From Micromonospora ureilytica (lineage in GTDB: Bacteria; Actinomycetota; Actinomycetes; Mycobacteriales; Micromonosporaceae), in assembly GCF_015751765.1 (NCBI RefSeq), contig NZ_JADOTX010000001.1, positions 5,208,001-5,272,000 on the forward strand: 64,000 nt of DNA. Direction: 5' to 3'. The notes beneath the pieces are model-generated. The model ran no database searches and was not told the DNA's origin. It was given only the letters and a program-made list of their open reading frames with translations. Position numbers and translations under genes: made by a program. Position 1 is the first letter of the stretch, and every line of letters starts with the position of its first letter. This document shows positions 42,617 through 50,595 of this stretch, piece by piece.

Positions 42617-43801
42617 ATGACGTCGCTTGCCGCTCTCCTCGTCCTCGGTGTCGCCACCGCGACCCTGCCCGCCTGCGCGCCCAATGACCCGGCCCCCACC
42701 TTCGAGGCCGGCTCGTCCGCCTCGCCGACGGCCCTGCCGACCGGCGGTCAGGGTGAGGCGCCGGGGGCCCGGGACGGCCTCGGCGGCCCGGGTGCCAGCG
42801 CGAGCCCGAAGCCCGCCACGAAGGTGCTCGCGGCCGGCAACCCGAACGGCAAGGCCACAGTGCCGGCCGAGGCGCGGGCGGTGGACACCTCGAAGCCGAC
42901 CCGGACCATCGGCACCGGCACCCCGGCGAGCTGCACCTCCGCGGCGGTCGTGAAGGCCGTCGCGGCCGGCGGCGTCATCACGTTCAACTGTGGACCGGCC
43001 CCGGTGACGATCAAGATGGCCGCCACCGCGAAGGTCCGTAACGCGAACGGGCCGAAGGTCGTGCTGGACGGCGGCGGCACTGTGACGTTGAGCGGCCAGG
43101 GGCAGCGCCGCATCCTCTACCAGAACACCTGCGACGAGGCCCAGGGCTTCACCACCTCGCACTGTCAGAACCAGGATCACCCGCAGCTCACCGTGCAGAA
43201 CCTCACCTTCGCCGACGGCAACTCCACAGGCGAGAAGGCCGAGGGCGGCGGCGGTGGGGCGATCTTCGTACGCGGCGGGCGGTTGAAGGTGGTCAACTCG
43301 CGCTTCGTCCGCAACCGCTGCGACCGCACCGGCCCCGACCTGGGTGGCGCGGCCATCCGGGTGCTGAGCCAGTACGAGAACAAGCCGGTGTACGTGGTGA
43401 GCAGCACCTTCGACGGCGGTTCCTGCTCCAACGGAGGGGCGCTGAGCAGCATCGGCGTGTCCTGGGTGGTGCTGAACAGCCTGCTCCGGGACAACGAGGC
43501 GATCGGCAGTGGTGCCAACCCGGCCAAGTCCGGCACGCCCGGCGGCGGCAGCGGCGGCGCGATCTACTGCGACGGCAACGAGTTCACCGTACGGATCGCC
43601 GGCACGATCATCGAGAACAACACTGCCAACGAGGGCGGCGGCGCGGTCTTCTTCGTGAGCAACAACCGCACCGGCACGATGAAGATCGAAAACTCGACCC
43701 TGCGCCGCAACCCCAGCGGCAAGTTCGAGACCCGCGGCTTCCCCGGCATCTTCTTCCTGGGCGCCCGCAACCCCACGGTGACGGGCTCAAAACTGAGCTG
43801 A
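42617..43801 (+). CDS. secreted beta-helix lipoprotein (pectate-lyase-like fold)
   Basis: A 394-aa exported protein. A signal peptide ends in LPAC, a lipobox, followed by a Ser/Pro/Gly/Ala-rich linker. The rest is a parallel right-handed beta-helix: repeated turns such as VVLDGGGTVTLSG, GGGGGAIFVRGGRLKVVNSR, GGALSSIGVSWVVLNS, GGSGGAIYCDGNEFTV and GGGAVFFVSNNRTGTMKIEN, in the style of polysaccharide lyases and polymorphic repeat proteins. CTSAAVVKAVAAGGVITFNC begins the domain. ATG 42617 follows GGGGG; a GTG two codons earlier is in frame. Enzyme activity is not proven; it may bind or cleave surface glycans. Confidence 0.85.
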   Translation: MTSLAALLVLGVATATLPACAPNDPAPTFEAGSSASPTALPTGGQGEAPGARDGLGGPGASASPKPATKVLAAGNPNGKATVPAEARAVDTSKPTRTIGTGTPASCTSAAVVKAVAAGGVITFNCGPAPVTIKMAATAKVRNANGPKVVLDGGGTVTLSGQGQRRILYQNTCDEAQGFTTSHCQNQDHPQLTVQNLTFADGNSTGEKAEGGGGGAIFVRGGRLKVVNSRFVRNRCDRTGPDLGGAAIRVLSQYENKPVYVVSSTFDGGSCSNGGALSSIGVSWVVLNSLLRDNEAIGSGANPAKSGTPGGGSGGAIYCDGNEFTVRIAGTIIENNTANEGGGAVFFVSNNRTGTMKIENSTLRRNPSGKFETRGFPGIFFLGARNPTVTGSKLS

Positions 43802-43812
43802 GGCCGCGTACC

Positions 43813-44895
43813 TCAGTAGGGGTTTCCCTCGCCCGGGGGGCGGGCGTGGAGAAGGGCGGCCGGGCGGCCGGGCAGGTCCCGTGCACCGGACATCGGTGGG
43901 CTTGTCGTGTGGTCGCCGTCGGCCATCCCGGCGAAGAGTTCCCGGAGCGCCGTCAGCGCACTGATCTTGGGGTGCCAGCCCAGCTCGGTCTCCGCGCGCT
44001 CGCTGGACATCAGCGGGGCGTTCAGACCCAGCTCCACCCAGCCCGCGTCGACCGGTTGCAGCCGCGCCCGCCAGGTCAGCGCCGCCGCCGCGCGCAGCAC
44101 CGGCGCGGCGACCGGCACCGTCCAACCATGGAAGTGCCGGGCCACCAGCTCCGGAGTGAGCACCGGGTCCGCGGCGACATTGAAGGCGCCGCGCGCATCA
44201 CCCAACACCGCCCGGGTGTACGCATCAGCCACGTCATCGGCGTGCACCGCCTGCATCCGCAACCGGCGGTTCGTCGGCACCAGCGGGATCCGGCCGAAGC
44301 GCAGCAGCCGCACCGGCGCCAGCGGGCCCAGGAAGTAACGCGTGATCTCCGCACCGGCGGCCCGCTGGAAGATCAACCCGGGTCGCATCCGTACCACCCG
44401 CAGCGTCGGATGATCCTGCTCGACCCCGTTCAGCAGCGCCTCCACCTCAGCCTTGTGCTCGCTGTACGACGAACCGGGCACACCGGTGGCCGGCCACCGC
44501 TCGCTGATCGGGTGGTCCTTCGGGCCGGGCGCGTAGGTGCCGACCGACGAGGCGTACACCAGAGCCGGCACGCCGGCCCGGACCACCGCGTCGATCACCG
44601 CCCGGCTGCCCTCGACGTTGGTCCGGCGCAGCACCCGCTGGTCGTGACTGGGCTGGATCTGCCAGGCCAGGTGCACCACCGCGTCCGCACCCGCGAACAC
44701 CTCGGCGAGCTGCCCGGCCGCGCCCGGCGCGCCGATGTCGCAGGAGTGCCACTCCACCTGGTCGTACGGCTCGCCAGCATCCGGACCGGGCAACCGTCGA
44801 ACGACCCCGGCCAGTTCGACGCCCCGCTCCCGGCGCAGCCGCCGCAGCAGCGCCGTACCGACGTTGCCGCTCGCCCCCACCACCACGATCCGCAT
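43813..44895 (-). CDS. NAD-dependent epimerase/dehydratase family protein
   Basis: A 360-aa extended short-chain dehydrogenase: GASGNVGTALLRRL (glycine-rich GxxGxxG), D in WHSCDIG, and VVHLAWQIQ, then YASSVGTYAPG and YSEHKAEVE with the Tyr-x3-Lys pair (YSEHK). The C-terminal half contains VHADDVADAYTRAVL, where epimerases bind substrate. ATG 44895 is chosen. It is convergent with the beta-helix lipoprotein gene and is separated from the membrane gene behind it by a palindromic repeat. Substrate not evident. Confidence 0.92.
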   Translation of the reverse strand: MRIVVVGASGNVGTALLRRLRRERGVELAGVVRRLPGPDAGEPYDQVEWHSCDIGAPGAAGQLAEVFAGADAVVHLAWQIQPSHDQRVLRRTNVEGSRAVIDAVVRAGVPALVYASSVGTYAPGPKDHPISERWPATGVPGSSYSEHKAEVEALLNGVEQDHPTLRVVRMRPGLIFQRAAGAEITRYFLGPLAPVRLLRFGRIPLVPTNRRLRMQAVHADDVADAYTRAVLGDARGAFNVAADPVLTPELVARHFHGWTVPVAAPVLRAAAALTWRARLQPVDAGWVELGLNAPLMSSERAETELGWHPKISALTALRELFAGMADGDHTTSPPMSGARDLPGRPAALLHARPPGEGNPY

Positions 44896-44979
44896 GCCCG
44901 ACCCCGTACCCGCCCAGCAGCAGCTCAACCACCCACCAGCGCAGCGCAGTGCCTGCGGCCTGCAACGCGGCCCCGGCGG

Positions 44980-45060
44980 CTTGATCCACTCGACTTCCTG
45001 AAAGTCGCGGTATCCGAGCAGCCAGGACCGCCCGACTTCCTGAATCCCGAGTCGATCAAG
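44980..45060. repeat. 81-bp palindromic intergenic element
   Basis: Termini CTTGATCCACTCG (44980-44992) and CGAGTCGATCAAG (45048-45060) are inverted with 12 of 13 matches. Inside, CGACTTCCTGAA occurs twice and AAGTCG/CGGT blocks are again partly complementary, so the whole can fold. Together with the nearby gap it fills the 227 bp between two genes. It resembles a small palindromic mobile-like element or a bidirectional terminator. Confidence 0.55.
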
Positions 45061-45122
45061 ACCGAGGGTCGAGGCCGTTGACACCGCTCGGGCATCGGAG
45101 GTAGCCGAGGGCTGCGGGAGGG

Positions 45123-46160
45123 TCACGCCTCCGCTGCGACCTCCGGCCGATGTCCGCAGGTCGGGCAGGTGCTGTCGAATGCACTACGCCGGACGGTCCG
45201 ATGTCGTGTGGCCCGACCGGCGAGGACAACTGTCAGCAGCGCCGCGCCCACGAGAAGGATCGACCCGGTGGTGACGGCGAAGGCAGCCAGGGTCGGTCCG
45301 CCCCAGAGCCCTTGGCTGAGCTGGTTGGCGCCGAACAGACCGGCCGGGGTGGCGAGCAGCAGTGCCGCCCAGAGGCCGGCGTCGTCGGCTCGCAGGGCGC
45401 GGCCGAGCCCGACGAACAGGACCAGCGCGAACATCAGCCCACCGGCCATCGCCAACAGCTCGGGAGTCGAGCCGTACGAGGTGAACATGCCCCCGCCGCT
45501 CTCGGCGGCGTTCAACGCCACGGATGCGGCCGTCACACAACCGGCCGTGAGCGGCGGCAGGCTACGCGCGACCCAGCCGGGATGGGAGGGCAGCGCGAGC
45601 GTGGCCAGGCCCAGCGCGACAGCGGGGATCAGCACGAACAGTGGCGGCCCAGGCTGTCCGGTGAGAGCGGCCACGGGCGGCACGGCGACGGTCAACAGGA
45701 CAGCTCCGGCCGCGACAGAACGGGCCCAGGCCCCGGGCAGCACAGCGGCGGTGAGGCCGACGACCAGCCAGCCCAGCCAGATCACGACGCCGAGCGTCTG
45801 AAACGGACCAACCGAATCCAGCCGGGCGAAGCGGGGGTCTTCGACCTCGACCTGCAGGAGGAAGAAGGCGGCGACAGCGACCAGGGTGTTCAGCGCGGCA
45901 GTCGCGGCCAGCGGGAGAGCCGCGACCAGCCCGAGCGCGCCGTACCCCCGCAGTCGCTCCCGAAGCCCGGCCCCAAGCAGATCGACGGCGTCATGTGGTG
46001 AGGGCCAGCGCCGGCCCGGTTCGACGGTGTCGAGGTACGTCCCGACGATCTCGTCGCCCCGCTCAGCCTGGTAGTCACCCGGGTAGGCCCACAGCAGCCG
46101 CCGGTAACGGGACTCCAGCGGTGACCCGACCTGCTCCTGCACGGGGTGGGGCTGATTCAT
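45123..46160 (-). CDS. hypothetical membrane protein paired with PadR
   Basis: A 345-aa protein. The N-terminal ~70 residues (ESRYRRLLWAYPGDYQAERG, DEIVGTYLDTVEPG, DAVDLLGAGLRERLRG) are a helical domain often seen encoded after PadR in actinobacteria and analogous to HAAS domains. About eight membrane segments follow. The C-terminus ends in CPTCGH with C-x2-C, a possible half zinc site. Its ATG overlaps the padR stop (ATGA). Probably a PadR-regulated membrane stress or envelope protein; function unknown. Confidence 0.8.
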   Translation of the reverse strand: MNQPHPVQEQVGSPLESRYRRLLWAYPGDYQAERGDEIVGTYLDTVEPGRRWPSPHDAVDLLGAGLRERLRGYGALGLVAALPLAATAALNTLVAVAAFFLLQVEVEDPRFARLDSVGPFQTLGVVIWLGWLVVGLTAAVLPGAWARSVAAGAVLLTVAVPPVAALTGQPGPPLFVLIPAVALGLATLALPSHPGWVARSLPPLTAGCVTAASVALNAAESGGGMFTSYGSTPELLAMAGGLMFALVLFVGLGRALRADDAGLWAALLLATPAGLFGANQLSQGLWGGPTLAAFAVTTGSILLVGAALLTVVLAGRATRHRTVRRSAFDSTCPTCGHRPEVAAEA

Positions 46161-46579
46161 GCCAGACCTCCGGTCGGTCGAAGGATGGGGTGAGCGGCCG
46201 TACCGGGGAGGTTGAGAGGGCCGCGTGCGAAGCCACCGGCGGTGCTGGTGCCCGCGGGCCGAGCCCGCAGCCGCTCGCTGGCGGCCTCGACGTTGCGGCG
46301 CAGTCGTTCGGTCTCGGCGGTGAGCACGGACCGACCCGCTTCGGTGAGCCGGTAGTAGCGGCGAAGCCGCCCCTCGACGACCTCCTCGTGGTCCCGCTCC
46401 ACCAACCTCTCGTCGGTGAGGCGGTCGAGGGCGCCGTAGAGGGTCCCGGGCCGCAGCGCCAACCGCCCACCGGAGAGGGCCGCGACGTCGCTGATGATGC
46501 CGTAGCCGTGCATGGGCTCCCGCGCGAGCGCGGTGAGGATCAGGAAGGTGGGTTCCCGCAGCGGCGTGGGTGTGGCCAT
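46157..46579 (-). CDS. PadR-family transcriptional regulator
   Basis: A 140-aa PadR protein: EPTFLILTALAREPMHGYGI, LRPGTLYGALDRLTDERLVE and YYRLTEAGRSVL; after the winged helix a coiled segment (AETERLRRNVEAASERLRAR) and a glycine-proline-rich tail. Start at ATG 46579. It is translationally coupled to the membrane protein. Upstream, TATAACGGTGATGAAG and TATACCGGTGACAAAG are tandem half-sites 17 bp apart, a likely operator. Confidence 0.92.
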   Translation of the reverse strand: MATPTPLREPTFLILTALAREPMHGYGIISDVAALSGGRLALRPGTLYGALDRLTDERLVERDHEEVVEGRLRRYYRLTEAGRSVLTAETERLRRNVEAASERLRARPAGTSTAGGFARGPLNLPGTAAHPILRPTGGLA

Positions 46580-46593
46580 GGCCTCAATATAAC

Positions 46594-46626
46594 GGTGATG
46601 AAGCTATACCGGTGACAAAGTGGTGC
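46594..46626. repeat. 33-bp direct repeat, copy 1 (includes padR operator)
   Basis: The 33 bases starting GGTGATGAAGCT match the copy at 47438-47470 at 31 of 33 positions. This copy overlaps the tandem half-sites just upstream of the padR gene. The repeats enclose the cupin gene. Confidence 0.75.
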
Positions 46627-46814
46627 TGAACGTGCAGGTGGCCGAGGCGCAGGAGCCGCAGCAGTAGCAGTCCCGGCCAGCCACCGGAAAGCACGCGAGG
46701 TGGAGGTGCTCTCCACGAGGATCAGACCGAGCGGCCCCGTCGAGTTGCCTTCGGAGACCCGCCGTCGCCCGGCCCATCGAACCAACCGACAGCACACCCC
46801 AGGAGACGAATCCG

Positions 46815-47315
46815 ATGATTCCCGACGACGATCCCACTCGCTCGCTCACCGTGGCGGACCCCGACGATCCCGCCACGACCTACATCTCCCTGGTGGGCAA
46901 CACCTACGGCATGTTGATCACGGGCGAGCAGACCAACGGCGCGTACTGCCTGATCGACATGCGCGTCCCCGACGGCGGCGGGCCGCCGCCGCACCGGCAC
47001 GACTTCGAGGAGATGTTCACGATCCTTGAGGGCGAGATCGAGTTCACCTTCCGCGGCGAGAAGCACGTCGTGCGGGCCAGCTCCACGATCAACATCCCGG
47101 CCAACGCGCCGCACAACTTCCGCAACACCTCCGGTGCGCCGGCCCACATGCTCTGTATGTGCACCCCGGCCGGGCAGGACGAATACTTCGCTCGCATCGG
47201 CGACGTCGTCGCGGGCAAGGACGCACCGCCGCCGCAGCTTTCACCTGACGAACTCGCCGAACGCCGCCGCCGCGGTGCCGAGCTGGCCTCGACCTACCGC
47301 AGCGAGTTCCTGTGA
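46815..47315 (+). CDS. cupin domain protein
   Basis: A 166-aa single-domain cupin. PPPHRHDFEEMFTILEGEIEF gives the first motif with HxH and E metal ligands, and INIPANAPHNFRNTSGAP the second histidine. It has no HTH or signal. ATG 46815 follows AGGAGA. It lies between two copies of a 33-bp repeat and is transcribed away from padR. Related small cupins bind metal and act as dioxygenases, isomerases or ligand sensors; none is specifically indicated. Confidence 0.85.
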   Translation: MIPDDDPTRSLTVADPDDPATTYISLVGNTYGMLITGEQTNGAYCLIDMRVPDGGGPPPHRHDFEEMFTILEGEIEFTFRGEKHVVRASSTINIPANAPHNFRNTSGAPAHMLCMCTPAGQDEYFARIGDVVAGKDAPPPQLSPDELAERRRRGAELASTYRSEFL

Positions 47316-47437
47316 CCAGCCAACCGCTGGCGCTCTGACGAGTTCGAGCCCGGCCAGCAGCATCCGTCGGACTGACTGCGGAAGGGGTCCGAGCCGCATG
47401 TGCGCGGCTGGGACCCTTCGTCGGTTCACCGTCGAGG

Positions 47438-47470
47438 GGTGATGAAGCTGTACCGGTGACAAAGCGGTGC
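47438..47470. repeat. 33-bp direct repeat, copy 2
   Basis: Near-exact copy (31/33) of 46594-46626, placed after the cupin gene and 91 bp before tRNA-Lys, where no gene start needs an operator. Confidence 0.75.
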
Positions 47471-47561
47471 GAAGTCCGCCGTGGGTGTAGATCAGCATCG
47501 CTCCTCTGGACCGGGGGCGGACATCAGCCGGGGCGCAGACGGTCGGGTAACCTGAGCGCGC

Positions 47562-47633
47562 GGGCCGCTAGCTCAATGGCAGAGCTGTGGACTTTTAATC
47601 CATAGGTTCAGGGTTCGAGTCCCTGGCGGCCCA
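47562..47633 (+). tRNA. tRNA-Lys (UUU)
   Basis: A full cloverleaf: acceptor GGGCCGC/GCGGCCC, D arm GCTC-GAGC, anticodon stem GTGGA/TCCAT with loop CTTTTAA (anticodon TTT), T arm CAGGG-TTCGAGT-CCCTG and discriminator A. CCA is not encoded. The 3' 37 bases are repeated at 49559, which marks it as an integration target. Confidence 0.96.
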
Positions 47634-47634
47634 C
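47597..47634. repeat. attL-like site in tRNA-Lys 3' end
   Basis: Thirty-eight bases from the end of the anticodon loop to one base past the discriminator; identical to 49559-49596. The intact tRNA lies on this side, so the incoming copy restored the gene. Confidence 0.75.
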
Positions 47635-47940
47635 GCATTCCCTCGACTGTCCCTCTGCGGCAGGAAACGATCGCCATCCGGAGCTTCGGCGTGCCGCCCG
47701 CGAGCGATGGGGAGCGACCGCCAGGGAGCCGGCTCATCTTGTCGACCTACTCCCGGCTCGTCCATTGGTGTCCAGGGTCAGCCCGGTGGCGACCCTGTCG
47801 AGCGTGAAGCAGTTCGTCCGTGCGGTAGCGGACACCGGCCGATGGCGTGGCGCTTGAGTCGCTGCGACGTACATCAGTAGCGACCCCGAATTTAGGTAGA
47901 CTGGTCCGAAGTAAGATCCGATCTAGCTTCGGGAGGGTCG

Positions 47941-49389
47941 ATGTTCATCGGCCGGCGCACGGAACTGGACCTGCTCACCAAACAACTTGATCATGTGAAG
48001 CGCACTGGCGGGGGTCGCTCTGTCGCTATCCGCGGCCGGCGGCAGGTGGGCAAGTCGCGGCTGGTGCAGGAGTTGTGCGACCGGGTCGATCTGCCCTACT
48101 GCTTCTACACCGCGGTCAAGGGCGCGTCGAGCATCGAAGCGGTCAGCTACTTTCTCGGGGCCTTGCGCGACTCGTCACTGCTTACCGCTGGCGGTCGTGA
48201 TCTTCTGCCGTCCCAGCCGCCGGCCGGTGCCTGGGGAGACATGCTGCGGGTGTTGGCAGGTGTCTTGCCCGACACGCCGAGCGTGGTCGTCCTCGACGAA
48301 CTGCCGTGGATCTCTGAGCAGGACCCGACGTTCGACGGACACCTGCAGGTCGCCTGGGATCGGCTCATCTCCAGCAGGCCAGTGCTGATGCTGCTGCTCG
48401 GCAGTGATCTGCACATGATGCAGCGGTTCACCGAGTACGACCGACCCTTCTACGGCAGGGCCACGAACATGGTCCTCGGCCCGTTCAATCTTGCCGAAAC
48501 CGCCGCCGTGACCGGGTTGAGCGGCGCGGACGCGATCGATGCACACCTGATCACCGGTGGATTGCCGGGTATCGCTCTGGAGTGGTCCCCGGGAACGCCC
48601 CCGGTCGAGTTCCTGAGTCAGGAGATCTCCAACAAGACTTCGGCGTTGTTCACCGTCCCCGAGCAGTCCCTGGCATCGGAGTTTCCCGCCCCCGACACTG
48701 CCCGCCGCATCTTGGAAGCTGTCGGTGGAGCGGGTAGCCGCACGTTCAGCAACATCGCTGCTGCCGCCGGGGACCGCGGCGGCCCGGTCAGTTCCGGCAC
48801 GCTGTCCCCGCTGCTTCACCGGCTCGTCGAGGAGAAACAGATCCTCGCTGTCGACAAGCCGCTGTCCACCAAGCCCAGCAAACTGGCTCAGTACCGGATC
48901 GCTGACAGTAATCTGCGCCTGTATCTGGCCATCTTGCGCGATGTGCATCAACTGGTTCTGCGCGATCGGTCAGCGGCCGCTCGCGCCATCCTCGATAGTC
49001 GGTGGTCGAGTTGGCGGGGTAACGCCGTCGAGCCGATCATCCGCCATGCGCTCGCCATCTCCGCCGGTGCCGGAGGTCTGCCCTGGACTGACACGTGGGA
49101 AGTCGGTGGTTGGTGGAACCGGCAATCCAACCCAGAGATCGATCTTGTCGGAGCCGACCGCGCCCCGATCGCCTCCCGCATCACGTTCGCTGGCTCCATC
49201 AAGTGGCAGGACGGCCCGTTCGACCGGCACCACCTCGACGAACTTCGGCGTCACGCCCCGCTAATCCCGGGTTTTCAGCCCGGCACCAGCGGCCTGGTCG
49301 TCGTCAGCCGCTCCGGAGCTGACCTCCCGGACGGGGCCGTGGACCTTGTCTGGGGGCCCGACGACGTCATCCGCGCCTGGTCGGTCTGA
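47941..49389 (+). CDS. AAA ATPase of the DUF234/COG1672 type
   Basis: A 482-aa protein. N-terminal ATPase: P-loop GRRQVGKS (32-39), Walker B VVVLDE (D119, E120), sensor-like LLLGSD; the family N-terminus FIGRRTELDLL is clear. A winged-helix part follows (FSNIAAAAG, SGTLSPLLHRLVEEKQI, YRIADSNLRLYL). The C-terminus has a PD-(D/E)XK-like pattern NPEIDLVG (E399, D401) then GSIKW (K421), where the usual Glu of ECKW is Ser. ATG 47941 follows GGGAGGG. Codon use is less G/C-biased than neighbours. It is alone in the island. Cellular role of this family is unknown; a defence or maintenance role is possible. Confidence 0.85.
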   Translation: MFIGRRTELDLLTKQLDHVKRTGGGRSVAIRGRRQVGKSRLVQELCDRVDLPYCFYTAVKGASSIEAVSYFLGALRDSSLLTAGGRDLLPSQPPAGAWGDMLRVLAGVLPDTPSVVVLDELPWISEQDPTFDGHLQVAWDRLISSRPVLMLLLGSDLHMMQRFTEYDRPFYGRATNMVLGPFNLAETAAVTGLSGADAIDAHLITGGLPGIALEWSPGTPPVEFLSQEISNKTSALFTVPEQSLASEFPAPDTARRILEAVGGAGSRTFSNIAAAAGDRGGPVSSGTLSPLLHRLVEEKQILAVDKPLSTKPSKLAQYRIADSNLRLYLAILRDVHQLVLRDRSAAARAILDSRWSSWRGNAVEPIIRHALAISAGAGGLPWTDTWEVGGWWNRQSNPEIDLVGADRAPIASRITFAGSIKWQDGPFDRHHLDELRRHAPLIPGFQPGTSGLVVVSRSGADLPDGAVDLVWGPDDVIRAWSV

Positions 49390-49558
49390 TTCTGTCCAAC
49401 GTGCGACGGACGCGGTGTTCTCCGCCGGTAATGGTCACGGAGCGCAATCCGTCAAGCTAGCAGCGAAGTACAGCAACCGTGCGAGCCGAACCCAGCCGAG
49501 AAGCACGCCAGCAGCCCGGGTGACCTCGAACCACACCGCAGGAGGCCGCCTCGCCGGC

Positions 49559-49596
49559 AATCCATAGGTTCAGGGTTCGAGTCCCTGGCGGCCCAC
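49559..49596. repeat. attR-like tRNA-Lys 3' fragment
   Basis: Exact 38-bp copy of the tRNA-Lys 3' end without the 5' half, so it cannot make a tRNA. It marks the right edge of the island. Confidence 0.75.
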
Positions 49597-49698
49597 TCAC
49601 ACACAGGTCAGCAGCCCGGCCGGGGGTCGCCTTGCTGGCCGTCGGCTGAGCTCGCCCACTGGTAGCCTGCGCCTCTCGGCGAGAGCGGAGTATGCCCG

Positions 49699-50442
49699 GT
49701 GCTCAGGATGGTGCTGCACAGGTCGGTTGCGGTGGCGGCCCTCTGCCTGGTGACCGCCTGCGGTTCTCCGACGACCTCAACAGCGGACGCGGGCGGAACG
49801 AAGCAGGCGACGGGCTCGGCCACAGCCACGAAGCCAGCAGTTCCGGCGACCGGCGGGCCCGGGTACTCCGCGACGCTGTCGGCACGCTTGGTGGCCACGG
49901 AGTCACTACCGCCCGGCTTCACTGTGGAGATCGCGACCAGCATGGCGCAGGATGCTGGAGATCGGCGTGCAGACGTCGACGCATCCTGTTCGCACAGCAT
50001 GATGCCGCTGCTGTCGGCCCGCCGGCTGACCGGCACGCCGTCAGCGATAGCCGCGGCGACCCTCAGCTACGACGCGGGTCCCGATGACTTGTGGGTGGGG
50101 ACCGAGGTCCTCAGGACCTACACCGATGACGGTGCACGGCGAGCGATGACGGACCTGCGAGCGCTCATCGACCGTTGCCCGACCCTTGCGCCGTCCGGCC
50201 AGGGCGTCGGCGGCAGTTATCGCTTCGCGGTAGCGCCAGGGCCGCAGTTGGGCGATGACAGTGTTCACGTCAGCCACACCACGACGTCGGACCTTGGCAC
50301 GCTGGAATGGGACACCATGCTCGTCCGGATCGGGACCACTCTGGTGGTCGTCCAGGCGGAGGGCAACAAGCCCGGCGGCGGCAGATACCTCACTCAGGTT
50401 GCCGAAGCCGCTCTGCACAGGTACCAGACGACCGGATCCTGA
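49699..50442 (+). CDS. hypothetical secreted lipoprotein
   Basis: A 247-aa protein with an N-terminal signal ending in the lipobox LVTAC, a Thr/Ala/Gly linker, and a globular domain with two cysteines (DASCSHSM and IDRCPTL) that may form a disulfide. The fold resembles PknH-like or sensor-type extracytoplasmic lipoproteins of actinobacteria in layout (ALIDRCPTL..., repeated small strands, terminal AEAALHRYQ), but no family is firmly recognised. GTG 49699 is used; ATG three codons later is possible. It starts about 100 bp past the attR site. Confidence 0.75.
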   Translation: MLRMVLHRSVAVAALCLVTACGSPTTSTADAGGTKQATGSATATKPAVPATGGPGYSATLSARLVATESLPPGFTVEIATSMAQDAGDRRADVDASCSHSMMPLLSARRLTGTPSAIAAATLSYDAGPDDLWVGTEVLRTYTDDGARRAMTDLRALIDRCPTLAPSGQGVGGSYRFAVAPGPQLGDDSVHVSHTTTSDLGTLEWDTMLVRIGTTLVVVQAEGNKPGGGRYLTQVAEAALHRYQTTGS

Positions 50443-50595
50443 ACGCCTCGGAGGGCAGCCGGCGCGCGGCCCTGATCGCCCGGGTGCGGCGGTGTCCGGG
50501 ACCTGGCGCCGGAGGCTGACGTAGATATCCTCTTCAGGTGCTGGCCCGTGTGGAGATCATTGACACGGGTCCGGCGCTGCGAAGGGACTTTCGAC

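Larger units (their letters stand above)
47597..49596 (+). mobile_element. tRNA-Lys-associated mini-island carrying one ATPase gene
   Basis: Two identical 38-bp sequences bound this region: the 3' end of tRNA-Lys (47597-47634) and an isolated copy at 49559-49596. This is the footprint of site-specific integration by a tyrosine recombinase. From attL to attR is 1962 bp, with a single 482-aa gene. No integrase, excisionase or relaxase is present, so the element is a remnant or relies on enzymes in trans. The 306 bp between tRNA and gene contain no ORF but a possible promoter (TAGACT) and CCGAAG/CTTCGG inverted repeat near 47908-47933; the 309 bp after the gene hold only the att copy. Confidence 0.7.

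Noticed and set aside
49559..49596. Second tRNA gene
   Set aside because: Only the 3' half is present; D arm and anticodon stem 5' half are missing.
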